From NCBI GenBank assembly GCA_030151165.1, contig JASLEM010000543.1, forward strand, positions 1 through 9,249: a DNA stretch of 9,249 nt. The letters run 5' to 3'. The stretch is from Burkholderiaceae bacterium. Lineage in GTDB: Bacteria > Pseudomonadota > Gammaproteobacteria > Burkholderiales > Burkholderiaceae. Under the pieces are notes generated by a model that had not been told where the DNA came from, made no database searches, and worked only from the letters and a program-made list of their open reading frames with translations. This document shows positions 1 through 6,269 of this stretch, in pieces. The translations under genes and the position numbers were made by a program. The stretch's first letter is position 1, and each line of letters starts with the position of its first letter.

Positions 1-440
1 GGCTCGGGCAGGGCGGCGGCGAGCTGCAGCAGCCGGCGCGCGATCCCCGGGCTCATCGCGGCGCCACCGCGCTCGATGCACGCGAGAGACAGGATCATCT
101 CGTCGTCGTCCGCGTCCTTCTCGAGGTAGCCCACCGCACCGGCGCGCAAGGCTTCGAGCAGGAGGTCATCGGTGCCGAACGAGCTGATGACCACTGCTTG
201 CGAGTCCGGCTGGAGCTCCGACAGGCGCCGGATCACCACGGATCCCATGCCGTCGGGCAGGTACATGTCGACCAGGGCGAGCGCGCAAGGTCGATCGGCC
301 AGTCGCTGAACGGCCTGGGCGACGTCGTGGACGACGTCGATCGAGCTCGCGTCGACCCCCGACGCTTCCAGCAGGCGCGCGAGACGCCCCGCGTGCAGTT
401 CGCTGTCTTCGACGATGAGAACTGGTACGGGTAGGGGCAT
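1..440 (-). CDS. Response regulator, receiver domain (NarL/FixJ-like), 3' part outside window
   Basis: This is the N-terminal 146 codons of a two-component response regulator; the rest lies beyond base 1. The translation opens MPLPVPVLIVEDSELHAGRL, a typical receiver beta1. Visible receiver residues are the acidic pocket E11-D12, the phosphoacceptor D58 in ALVDMYLPDGMG, the conserved Ser pair at 86-87 (VVISSFG) and K108 in GYLEKDADDDEM. The receiver spans about residues 6-125. The stretch after it (ERGGAAMSPGIARRLL) resembles the linker leading into a LuxR/GerE helix-turn-helix in NarL-type regulators, but the output domain itself is not visible, so the DNA-binding class is inferred. The ATG at 440 is the only start codon in frame near the receiver; no good Shine-Dalgarno is seen. 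The partner kinase and the target genes are not in the window. The receiver call is firm; the subfamily is tentative. Confidence 0.87.
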   Translation of the reverse strand, partial: MPLPVPVLIVEDSELHAGRLARLLEASGVDASSIDVVHDVAQAVQRLADRPCALALVDMYLPDGMGSVVIRRLSELQPDSQAVVISSFGTDDLLLEALRAGAVGYLEKDADDDEMILSLACIERGGAAMSPGIARRLLQLAAALPE

Positions 441-577
441 GGCGAAGCGATCGTACTGGAAAACGGTGTCGTCCAGACCCCCCAGAAGCCGGCATGGATC
501 GCAGTCTCGCGTGGCGCGCTGCCGTCGCGTTGCCTCGCGTTGCAGCGTCGGCGGCGCGTCCCCCATAAACAGGTGTA

Positions 578-606
578 TTGCCCGATCGGGGCTGTGACCC
601 TAGATT
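578..606 (+). promoter_or_regulatory. Possible sigma70 promoter with a palindrome in the spacer
   Basis: TTGCCC (578-583) and TAGATT (601-606) each match four of six bases of the -35 and -10 consensus and are separated by exactly 17 bp. A perfect 10-bp palindrome, CCCGATCGGG (581-590), overlaps the -35 and the spacer, where a repressor could sit. The element lies 25 bp upstream of the ATG at 632. Two 4/6 hexamers at the right spacing can arise by chance, so this is suggestive only. Confidence 0.32.
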
Positions 607-631
607 CGTGCCGCCACCCTCGGGAATCGAC

Positions 632-928
632 ATGACACTGCCATCACGCGCCGCAGCCTGTGCGGCATTCATCGGTCTTGCTGCCATGACCTTCGCCGCG
701 TCCTCGATGGCGCCGCGCGGAACGCTGCCGGCGGCGCAGCGGGCATGCGCGATCCACGAGGGCGACCTCGGCCGCTGGCAGGAGGGATCGCCCGACGCGC
801 GGGGGCGGCGGTGCGAGTCGTATTGGGCGGATGACACGTCCGACGACGCGCCCGAACTCGCGGCGGGGAAAGCCGGTTCGATGCCGGGCGGCCGTGGCGC
901 CGCGCCCCTCGACCGCGCCCGCCCGTGA
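632..928 (+). CDS. Possible small secreted protein (98 aa), unrecognised
   Basis: I do not recognise this protein. The reading frame from the ATG at 632 encodes a basic start (MTLPSR) followed by a hydrophobic run (about residues 8-27, AACAAFIGLAAMTFAASSMA), which is a credible Sec signal peptide. The mature part would be about 70 residues, polar and acidic, with two cysteines (C39, C61) that could form a disulfide in the periplasm. A GGGA run (622-625) lies 6 bp before the ATG, and a plausible promoter lies just upstream. Against it: the mature part shows no domain, the tail is rich in Arg, Gly and Pro, and GC-rich DNA easily gives open frames of this size. It is divergent from the response regulator gene. 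I rate it slightly less likely than not to be a real gene; without it 441-1110 would be a 670-bp gap. Confidence 0.4.
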   Translation: MTLPSRAAACAAFIGLAAMTFAASSMAPRGTLPAAQRACAIHEGDLGRWQEGSPDARGRRCESYWADDTSDDAPELAAGKAGSMPGGRGAAPLDRARP

Positions 929-1110
929 CGCCCGCGCGGGAGTCTCGATCGATGGCCGATACGGCCGCATGTCTCATTCGACGCCAGAACCGCGAGCCGG
1001 CAGCGTCGAGTCCCGCCGGGCGGCAACGACATACACGCCGCCGCCGAGGCTGATCGGAGGGTCCAACGCCGGCGGCGCCGGCGACCAACCTTTTTTACAC
1101 AGGAGCTCCA
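929..1110 (+). promoter_or_regulatory. Leader of PEP-CTERM gene 1: GC-rich stem, T6 run and strong RBS
   Basis: No gene is supported here. A 6-bp GC stem, CGCCGG (1067-1072) with CCGGCG (1078-1083) and a 5-nt loop, is followed after 7 nt by six T residues (1091-1096). AGGAG (1101-1105) then precedes the ATG at 1111 by 5 nt. The stem is too far from the T-run for a canonical intrinsic terminator. It could be a 5'UTR structure, a weak attenuator, or simply GC-rich DNA beside a U-rich ribosome-loading sequence. No convincing -35/-10 pair or sigma54 site was found. Confidence 0.3.
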
Positions 1111-1683
1111 ATGAACACCAGGAAATGGATGGCGGCGGCACTGCTCGGCGCGGCGAGCGTCGGCGCGCAGGCCGACGGAATCTGGATCTACGAGATCGCG
1201 GGATCCGGCACGGACATTCCGGGCGGCACCCAGGGATGCGATCCGACGACCCAGACTTGCGACTTCGATGTCAGCTGGTCAGGCTGGCTGATCGTCCAGA
1301 CGACCAACGACATCTATGACGGCACGGCCTCCGGCGCGGACATCACGAACGTCCAGGTCAGCACGAACTACCCCTCGCTGCAGAGCGACGGCGTCGGCAC
1401 CGGCAGCGTCTTTCCCAGCGACGCGACGCTGACCATCGCCGATCACGAGATCGCCTCGTTCGAGTTCGACTACTGGCCCGAGCCGTGGGCGGATTTCCGC
1501 GTCAGCGGCACGAGCGTGTCCTGGTCGAACTATGAGGGCGACCACGCGGAGGACATCCACCTGTCGGGGTCGCTGGTTCCGATCGTGATCAACCCGGGTG
1601 CCGTGCCCGAGCCCGCGACGCCGGCGCTCCTGCTGCTGGGCCTTGGCGTGATCGCGCCGCGCCTGCGTCGCCAGCGACGCTGA
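1111..1683 (+). CDS. PEP-CTERM sorting domain protein 1 (190 aa)
   Basis: This is an exported protein with an exosortase-type sorting tail. Residues 1-21 form a signal peptide (MNTRKWMAAALLGAASVGAQA, probable cleavage after AQA). The C-terminus has the full tripartite PEP-CTERM signal: VPEP at 165-168, a short hydrophobic helix (about 171-182, PALLLLGLGVIA) and an Arg-rich end (PRLRRQRR). In this family the tail is processed by an EpsH/XrtA-type exosortase, which is not in the window. The mature middle (22-164) is acidic, poor in Lys, rich in Thr, Ser, Gly and aromatics, and has two cysteines (C43, C50) in a small CDPTTQTC loop; it matches no family I recognise and is probably beta-rich. AGGAG 5 nt before the ATG fixes the start. 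It is convergent with the tetR-family gene. Likely role: surface or extracellular-matrix associated. Confidence 0.9.
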   Translation: MNTRKWMAAALLGAASVGAQADGIWIYEIAGSGTDIPGGTQGCDPTTQTCDFDVSWSGWLIVQTTNDIYDGTASGADITNVQVSTNYPSLQSDGVGTGSVFPSDATLTIADHEIASFEFDYWPEPWADFRVSGTSVSWSNYEGDHAEDIHLSGSLVPIVINPGAVPEPATPALLLLGLGVIAPRLRRQRR

Positions 1684-1706
1684 CGCCGCCGCGAACGGGG
1701 TTCCGC

Positions 1707-1742
1707 GGATCGAACGCGGCGCGCGTCGTCAGCGTTCGATCC
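1707..1742. terminator. Perfect 11-bp inverted repeat between convergent genes, likely bidirectional terminator
   Basis: GGATCGAACGC (1707-1717) pairs perfectly with GCGTTCGATCC (1732-1742) across a 14-nt loop. The right arm includes the last codons and stop of the TetR gene; the left arm lies 24 bp past the stop of PEP-CTERM gene 1. The stem is positioned to end both convergent transcripts. The plus-strand exit has only a short CTTT and the minus side has no T-run, so termination may be partly Rho-dependent or the hairpin may mainly protect the 3' ends. Confidence 0.5.
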
Positions 1743-2397
1743 CTTTCAGGATGAAATCGACCCCGGCCAGGAAATCCCCCCGGTCGTCATGCACCTTCAA
1801 CTGGCCGGCGACGCTGCGCGCGAACGGGTAGGCCTGCGGGTCGAGCTGCGACCACGCGGTCGACACCGCGTCCAGGAAGTCGTCCCGGCGCAGCCCCTTC
1901 GCCCGCGCGAACTGGCCGTAGGCCGCGTTCTGCCCGGCGATGCCGAGGATGTAGTGCAGCAGCGCGGACGCCGCGGCCCACTGGGCGTCGGGCGGCACGC
2001 CGAGCGCGCGCACCTGCTGGCCGATGCGCTCGAGGATGCGCAGCATCGGCGCCTGCCCCGCGGCCTGCATCAGCGCGGAGCCGACCCACGGGTGTGCGTC
2101 CATCGCGTCGAACATGCCGAGCGCGAGCGCGCGGACGGTGGCCTGCGGCGTCGCGCCGGCCGCCGGCGCACCGAGCGTGCGCGCGACGATCGCGTCGCAG
2201 GCGGCGGTCAGCAGGTCGCTCTTGTTGGCGACGTGCCAGTAGATCGCGCCCGGGCCGGTGGCGAGGCGCTCGGACAGCGCGCGGAACGTCAGGCCGTCCT
2301 CGCCGCTGCCGTCCAGCAGCTCGATCGCCGCTTCGATGATGAGATCCCGCGAGAGCGAATCCTCCCGCCGCGGCGTGCCGCGCGCTTTCTTGGCCAT
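1729..2397 (-). CDS. TetR-family transcriptional repressor (222 aa)
   Basis: This is a DNA-binding repressor with the usual TetR layout and length. The N-terminal helix-turn-helix lies at about residues 36-63 (LTFRALSERLATGPGAIYWH, then VANKSDLL), with the YWHVANKSDLL recognition-helix signature. The C-terminal part (about 85-220) is an all-helical ligand and dimer domain; DAMDAHPWVGSAL and the following helices resemble the TetR_C class of the tetracycline-repressor branch. I chose the ATG at 2397 (MAKKARGTPRREDSL) over an in-frame GTG at 2412 because the extra residues look non-native and the GTG has no ribosome site. The gene is divergent from the FAD monooxygenase, and two matching inverted repeats lie in the shared gap, so it probably represses both that gene and itself. 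The inducer is probably a substrate of the monooxygenase; its identity is unknown. Confidence 0.92.
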   Translation of the reverse strand: MAKKARGTPRREDSLSRDLIIEAAIELLDGSGEDGLTFRALSERLATGPGAIYWHVANKSDLLTAACDAIVARTLGAPAAGATPQATVRALALGMFDAMDAHPWVGSALMQAAGQAPMLRILERIGQQVRALGVPPDAQWAAASALLHYILGIAGQNAAYGQFARAKGLRRDDFLDAVSTAWSQLDPQAYPFARSVAGQLKVHDDRGDFLAGVDFILKGIER

Positions 2398-2405
2398 GCG
2401 GCATC

Positions 2406-2411
2406 TTGACA
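2406..2411 (+). promoter_or_regulatory. Perfect -35 box (TTGACA) facing the monooxygenase gene
   Basis: TTGACA reads toward the monooxygenase. A -10 at 17-bp spacing would be CAAGAT (2429-2434), which matches only three of six bases and lies at the junction of the two inverted repeats. If this is the promoter, bound TetR protein would cover the spacer, the -10 and the start site. Confidence 0.4.
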
Positions 2412-2415
2412 CAAG

Positions 2416-2430
2416 TGGAATGCTGTTCCA
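2416..2430. promoter_or_regulatory. TetR operator candidate 1 (TGGAA-N5-TTCCA)
   Basis: TGGAATGCTGTTCCA is an inverted repeat with 5-bp arms around TGCTG. It is 13 of 15 bases identical to the second copy, whose centre lies 21 bp away, two helical turns on the same face of the DNA. Its position between the divergent tetR-family gene and the monooxygenase is that expected for an autoregulatory operator. Confidence 0.65.
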
Positions 2431-2431
2431 A

Positions 2432-2456
2432 GATCATGGAATGACGTTCCATGATC
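2432..2456. promoter_or_regulatory. TetR operator candidate 2 (25-bp palindrome)
   Basis: GATCATGGAA (2432-2441) and TTCCATGATC (2447-2456) are perfect 10-bp arms around TGACG. The core TGGAATGACGTTCCA repeats operator candidate 1. The longer symmetry suggests this is the stronger site. It lies 58 bp upstream of the monooxygenase ATG. Confidence 0.7.
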
Positions 2457-2514
2457 GTTCGCGGGCTGCTCGCGAGCCGCTTGCGGACGTCGGCACCCCC
2501 ACCCAGGATCCCGC

Positions 2515-3648
2515 ATGAACACGCCCGTCACGATCATCGGCGCCGGCCTCGGCGGCCTGACGCTCGCCCGCGTCCTCCACCTCCACGGCATCGCATCGAC
2601 GGTCTACGAGGCGGACGCGTCCGCGAGCGCGCGCACGCAGGGCGGCATGCTCGACATCCACGTCCACAACGGCCAGCGCGCGCTCGAGGCGGCGGGGCTG
2701 ACCGACGCCTTCGTCGCGCTGATCCACCCGGGCGGACAGGCCTCGCGCGCGCTCGACCAGCATGGCCGCGTGCTCCTCGACGAGCCCGACGACGGCACCG
2801 GCGGCCGCCCCGAGGTGCCGCGCGGCGAGCTGCGCCGCATCCTGCTCGAGTCGCTGCCGGCCGGCACCGTTCGCTGGGGTCACAAGGTCGCGTCGGTGTC
2901 GGCGTTGGGCGGCGGGCGGCACCAGGTGACGTTCGCCGACGGGTCGACGACGATCGCCGAGCTCCTCGTCGGTGGCGACGGCGCGTGGTCGCGCGTGCGC
3001 CCGCTCGTGTCCGGGGCGACGCCGGCCTATGTCGACACCACGTTCGTCGAGACCTGGCTGTTCGACGCCGACACCCGCCACGCCGCGAGCGCGGCGATGG
3101 TCGGCGCGGGCGCGATGTTCGCGCTGGCGCCGGGCCGCGGGATCATGGCGCACCGCGAGCCGCACGGCGTGCTGCACGCCTACGTCGCGCTGAACAAGCC
3201 GAAGGACTGGCTGGCCGGCATCGACTTCTCCGACCCCGCCGCGGCGCGCGCCCTCGTCGACGCGGAGTTCGCCGACTGGGCGCCGGCGCTGACCGCGCTC
3301 ATCACCGACGGCGAGACCGCACCGCTGCCGCGCCCGATCCACGCGCTGCCGGTCGACCATCGCTGGGATCGCGTGCCCGGCGTCACGTTGCTTGGCGACG
3401 CCGCGCACCTGATGGCGCCGTCCGGCGAGGGCGCCAACCTCGCGATGCAGGACGGCTCCGAACTCGCGCAGGCCATCGCCGCGCATTCGGGCGACGTCGA
3501 GGCCGCGCTGTCGGCCTACGAGCAGGCGCTCTTTCCGCGCAGCGCGGCCGAGGCCGAGCAGGCGAACCGGACGCTGGAGATGCTGCTCGGCGACGACGCG
3601 CCGCACGGCCTCGTCGACTTCTTCACCAGCGCCAAGGCGGCGCGCTAG
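2515..3648 (+). CDS. FAD-dependent monooxygenase, TetX-like (377 aa)
   Basis: This is a class A flavoprotein monooxygenase of the PHBH fold: it uses NAD(P)H and O2 to hydroxylate a substrate in the cytoplasm. In order are the Rossmann GAGLGG (9-14), the ribose-binding E32 in VYEA, the RGELRRILL segment (103-111), the DG motif [11 protein letters not shown] (152-162), and the GD motif [15 protein letters not shown] (294-308). The order and local wording follow TetX closely from memory: GGMLDIH (43-49) against GGTLDLH, EFADW (251-255) against [13 protein letters not shown] (219-226) around the substrate-contact His, and a C-terminal long helix. TetX-type enzymes inactivate tetracyclines, but many relatives act on other aromatics, so the substrate is inferred only. 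AGGA (2505-2508) precedes the ATG by 6 nt. Its neighbour and probable repressor is the divergent TetR. The 3' end overlaps the trehalase gene. Confidence 0.9.
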   Translation: MNTPVTIIGAGLGGLTLARVLHLHGIASTVYEADASASARTQGGMLDIHVHNGQRALEAAGLTDAFVALIHPGGQASRALDQHGRVLLDEPDDGTGGRPEVPRGELRRILLESLPAGTVRWGHKVASVSALGGGRHQVTFADGSTTIAELLVGGDGAWSRVRPLVSGATPAYVDTTFVETWLFDADTRHAASAAMVGAGAMFALAPGRGIMAHREPHGVLHAYVALNKPKDWLAGIDFSDPAAARALVDAEFADWAPALTALITDGETAPLPRPIHALPVDHRWDRVPGVTLLGDAAHLMAPSGEGANLAMQDGSELAQAIAAHSGDVEAALSAYEQALFPRSAAEAEQANRTLEMLLGDDAPHGLVDFFTSAKAAR

Positions 3649-5254
3649 GCGGCGCACCGCGTTCGCGCAGGTCGAGCAGCCGCAGCGCGACGCCGTTCGA
3701 CCAGCCGAACCCGTCCTGCAACGGGTATTCGCCGCCGCCGCCCGTACCGCCGGTGCCGTCGACGACGTACTTCTCGACGAGCTTGTGCTCGCTGCCGTAC
3801 ACGCGCTCGACGCTCGCGAGGAAGCGCGCGTCGATGGCCTGCGCGAGGTCGGCGCGGCCGTAGCGGCGCGCGGCCTGTTCGGCGATCCATTGCAGCGGCG
3901 CCCAGCCGTTCGGGGCGTCCCATTGCTGGCCGGTCTTCGCGGTGGTTGTCGCGAGGCCGCCCGGCTGCAGCAGCGTGCTCTCGGCGACGCGCAGCGTGCT
4001 GGCGGCGCGATCCGCGGGCGCGAGGCCGACGAACAGCGGGTACAGCATCGCGGCCGACTTCGCATCGCGCAGCCGGCCGAGGCGCCAGTCGTAGTCCGCG
4101 TACCAGCCGTCCGGGTGCCAGAGGTGGCGATCGATCGCGACGGCGCGGCGCTTCGCGAGGCCGTCGAAGCGCGCGGCGCAGGCCTTGTCGCCGCTGACGC
4201 CGCAACCCCTCGCGATCGTGCGCTCGAGCTGGTAGAGCAGCGCGTTCAGGTCGACGGGCACGATGGCGGTGGTGCGGATCGTCGCGAGCGTCCCGCCGTC
4301 GCCGAACCAGCGCGAGCTGAAGTCCCAGCCGCTCTCGGCCGCCGCGCGCAGGTCGCGCCAGACCTCCGCGGCCGGCCGGCCCGGCGCCTGCTGCGCGGTC
4401 TGCAGGTCCTGCAGCCACGACTCGGGGCGCGGCGTGTCCTCGTCGTCCCAATAGCGGTTGAGCACGGCGCCGTCGGGCAGCTTCACGACGTTGGCCGCGG
4501 CCTGGCCCGGCTTCAGCGCCTCCGCGCCGCGCATCCAGTACGCGTGCTCCTTGCGCAGCTCGGGCAGCCACTTCTTGAGCACCGCGTCGCCCTCCTGTTG
4601 CGCCGCGAGCTCCACCATCAGCGCGAAGAACGGCGGCTGCGAGCGGCTCAGGTAGTAGCTGCGGTTGCCGTTCGGGATGTGGCCGAAGCGGTCGATCTCG
4701 GAGGCGAAGTTCTCGATCATGTCGTCGACCAGATCCTCGTGCCCGGCCTCCTGCAGGCCCAGCATCGTGAACCAGCTGTCCCAGTAGTAGCCCTCGCGGA
4801 AGCGGCCGCCGGGCACGACGTAGGGCCGGGGCAGCGACAGCAGCGAGCCGCCGGGCGGCGCGTCCGCGGTGCGCCGCGTGAGCGCGGGCCACAGCCAGTC
4901 GATGTGCTCGCGCAGGCCCTGGCCGGCGGGCGGGTTCACGGGCGTCTCGACGGGCGGCGCGAAATGCGCGTCGACGAAAGCCTTGAGCGAGAAGCCGGGC
5001 CGCCCGCGTTGCGCGCGCCAGCTCGCGAGGATCGCCGCCGCGTCGCCCGCGCCGGGCCGGGGCGTGGCGTCGGCGAAGGTCTTCTGGTCGGAGTAGACCT
5101 GCGCGGCCTGCACGGCGACGAAGAGTTCGCCGTACAGCTGGTCCGGTGACGCGGGCCACGCCGCCGAGGCCGCGCGCTGCGCCGCGGCGGGCAGGGCGGC
5201 GAACGCGAGCGCGGCGGACAGCGCCCAGGTGATGAGCGGCGAGCGAAATCTCAT
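3623..5254 (-). CDS. treA: Periplasmic trehalase, GH37 (543 aa)
   Basis: The enzyme hydrolyses alpha,alpha-trehalose to two glucose in the periplasm, for carbon use or turnover of an osmoprotectant. Residues 1-25 are a signal peptide (hydrophobic run at 8-24, cleavage likely after PAAA or AAAQ). Family signatures are present: [14 protein letters not shown] at 148-161 and [10 protein letters not shown] at 444-453. By analogy with E. coli TreA, the catalytic acid is D311 in SGWDFSSRW and the base is E509 in [16 protein letters not shown] (503-518). Length is normal for bacterial TreA, so the gene looks intact. Two cysteines 8 apart (C351, C359) could form a disulfide. GGAG on the minus strand (5267-5264) lies 9 nt before the ATG. 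The gene follows the membrane-protein gene by 57 bp on the same strand, with a 16-bp near-palindrome in the gap. No sugar regulator or transporter is adjacent. Confidence 0.96.
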   Translation of the reverse strand: MRFRSPLITWALSAALAFAALPAAAQRAASAAWPASPDQLYGELFVAVQAAQVYSDQKTFADATPRPGAGDAAAILASWRAQRGRPGFSLKAFVDAHFAPPVETPVNPPAGQGLREHIDWLWPALTRRTADAPPGGSLLSLPRPYVVPGGRFREGYYWDSWFTMLGLQEAGHEDLVDDMIENFASEIDRFGHIPNGNRSYYLSRSQPPFFALMVELAAQQEGDAVLKKWLPELRKEHAYWMRGAEALKPGQAAANVVKLPDGAVLNRYWDDEDTPRPESWLQDLQTAQQAPGRPAAEVWRDLRAAAESGWDFSSRWFGDGGTLATIRTTAIVPVDLNALLYQLERTIARGCGVSGDKACAARFDGLAKRRAVAIDRHLWHPDGWYADYDWRLGRLRDAKSAAMLYPLFVGLAPADRAASTLRVAESTLLQPGGLATTTAKTGQQWDAPNGWAPLQWIAEQAARRYGRADLAQAIDARFLASVERVYGSEHKLVEKYVVDGTGGTGGGGEYPLQDGFGWSNGVALRLLDLRERGAPPSAPPWRW

Positions 5255-5274
5255 GGGAAATGTCTCCGATCGGA

Positions 5275-5290
5275 ATACGTCATGCCGTAT
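5275..5290. promoter_or_regulatory. Near-palindrome ATACGNCATGNCGTAT, copy 1 (upstream of trehalase)
   Basis: ATACGTCATGCCGTAT is symmetric in seven of its eight base pairs (only the 5280/5285 pair breaks symmetry). It lies 20 bp upstream of the trehalase ATG, between that gene and the end of the membrane-protein gene. The same sequence with one change occurs at 6070-6085. A 10-bp palindrome, TCCGATCGGA (5265-5274), abuts it on the trehalase side and overlaps the Shine-Dalgarno. It may be an operator; a dispersed repeat is the main alternative. Confidence 0.5.
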
Positions 5291-5311
5291 CGACCCCGCG
5301 GCGCGAGCGCC

Positions 5312-6001
5312 TCAGCGGTCGACATCGTCGTCGTCGACGGCGGCTGGATGGTGTGCCGCGTGGCCGCCGCCGATGCCGGCGCCCATTCCGACGCCACCGC
5401 CGCCGCCGCCGGCATTCCCGCCACCACGGCCGCCGCCGCCCGAGCCGGTCGCGCTGCCGCCGGACTTGTCGCGACTGCCGAGCGTGCGCAGCGGCCCCTG
5501 CTTCGGGATCGCGAGCGACGCGGGGATCGGGTCGAGTTCGAGCACGTCGCGGATGAACTGGCGCAGCGAGGCCGCGAGCGCCGCGGTCTCCACCGGCCGG
5601 CCGTCGACCATCTCCTGCGCGGCATGCGCGGCCAGGCGCACCTGCTCGTCGGTGCCGAGCAGGATGACGTCGGACAGCGCGGCCTCGACGGCGTCGCGCA
5701 CGCGGCGCGCGCGATCCGATCGGCCTGTCGCATCGACGCCGTCGGCCGGTGCCTGGCGCAAGTCGCGCAGGTGCCGCGGATCGACCGCCAACTGGCCGGT
5801 GAACGACCCGCCGAGCGTCTTGTAGGCGGCGATCAGCGTCTTCAGCCGCTCGTTGATCTGCCGGTTCTCGCGCTCCCGGCGTTGCTGCACCGTCTGCATG
5901 ACCAGCAGGCGCACGCCGACGGCCACCACGGACACCAGCACCAGGCCGAGCAGGGTGGAGACGAGGGCTTGCCAGGAACTGAAGTCGAGGGCGCTGCGCA
6001 T
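5312..6001 (-). CDS. Single-pass membrane protein with Gly-rich tail (229 aa), function unknown
   Basis: I do not recognise a named family, although similar hypothetical proteins occur in Burkholderia and xanthomonads as far as I recall. The N-terminus has one transmembrane segment (about 12-35, ALVSTLLGLVLVSVVAVGVR onward) with no cleavage site. A charged, probably coiled helix follows (36-60, QQRRERENRQINERLKTLIAAY). The core (61-170) has conserved-looking stretches such as KTLGGSFTGQLAVDP (61-75) and DAVEAALSDVILLGTDEQVR (103-122). Residues 181-213 are almost only Gly with some Ser, Asn and Met, and the end is His- and Asp-rich (HAAHH, then DDDDVD). The ATG at 6001 has GGAG (6009-6006) 4 nt upstream; earlier in-frame starts add an arginine-rich stretch unlike a real N-terminus. 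It precedes trehalase on the same strand and is divergent from PEP-CTERM gene 2. Confidence 0.83.
   Translation of the reverse strand: MRSALDFSSWQALVSTLLGLVLVSVVAVGVRLLVMQTVQQRRERENRQINERLKTLIAAYKTLGGSFTGQLAVDPRHLRDLRQAPADGVDATGRSDRARRVRDAVEAALSDVILLGTDEQVRLAAHAAQEMVDGRPVETAALAASLRQFIRDVLELDPIPASLAIPKQGPLRTLGSRDKSGGSATGSGGGGRGGGNAGGGGGGVGMGAGIGGGHAAHHPAAVDDDDVDR
5363..5461 (-). repeat. Low-complexity Gly-codon tract in the membrane-protein gene
   Basis: About 100 bp made mainly of GGC/GGT/GGA/GGG codons (minus strand) encodes residues 181-213. It is a flexible, probably disordered linker and a likely site of length variation between strains. It is followed by a short GTC/GAC run giving the aspartate stretch near the C-terminus. 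Confidence 0.7.
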
Positions 6002-6069
6002 GGGGCTCCGGGATGCTGCGCGCGTGGAGCAAACGCGAGGCCCGGTTCGGCGGACGGGCGTGCCCTCGG

Positions 6070-6085
6070 ATACGCCATGCCGTAT
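6070..6085. promoter_or_regulatory. Near-palindrome ATACGNCATGNCGTAT, copy 2 (upstream of membrane-protein gene)
   Basis: ATACGCCATGCCGTAT is identical to copy 1 at 15 of 16 positions and has the same symmetry centre on CATG. It lies 68 bp upstream of the membrane-protein ATG (6001), in the 268-bp divergent region before PEP-CTERM gene 2 (ATG at 6270). It could serve the minus-strand gene, the plus-strand operon or both. The rest of this intergenic region shows no convincing promoter hexamers. Confidence 0.5.
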
Positions 6086-6269
6086 GTCCCGTCTCCACGA
6101 ACTAGGGGGGTGCTCGACCGCGCACCACCGAGGACCAGGCGTGCCGGCATGCATCGGTCACGCCATCGTCATGCCTTCGTCACTCGCGTCTTCGACAGTC
6201 CCGACTTCCCGCGCAATGCCTCGCGAAAGGCGATCGCGGATCCAACGACAAACCCCGGAGCGCACATCG

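Noticed and set aside
166..1088. Overlapping minus-strand frames in the 5' region
   Set aside because: Arg- and Pro-rich translations without signal peptide, domain or ribosome site. The left part is covered by the response regulator in another frame.
1067..1096. GC stem plus T6 run read as an intrinsic terminator
   Set aside because: Seven bases separate the stem from the T-run and the Shine-Dalgarno of PEP-CTERM gene 1 follows at once; kept only as a possible leader structure.
2515..3648. Naming the monooxygenase tet(X)
   Set aside because: Similarity is at family level; substrate specificity cannot be read from the sequence alone, and the gene shows no sign of recent transfer.
3645..5159. 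Long open frames on both strands across the trehalase gene (a 504-codon minus frame and a 454-codon plus frame)
   Set aside because: Both are compositional shadows of treA: Arg/Ala-rich with no recognisable motif, while the 3623-5254 frame carries both trehalase signatures.
6002..6154. Upstream extension of the membrane-protein gene to a start at 6154
   Set aside because: The added 51 residues are Arg/Pro/Ser-rich and unlike a membrane-protein N-terminus; the ATG at 6001 has GGAG close upstream and starts just before the transmembrane helix.
1063..6247. Shared TCCAACG upstream of both PEP-CTERM genes (1063-1069 and 6241-6247)
   Set aside because: A single 7-mer at different distances from the start codons is expected by chance; no further shared sequence surrounds it.
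5853..6269. Upstream extension of PEP-CTERM gene 2 in the same frame
   Set aside because: It would bury the signal peptide inside the protein and overlap the membrane-protein gene; the ATG at 6270 gives a clean signal peptide.
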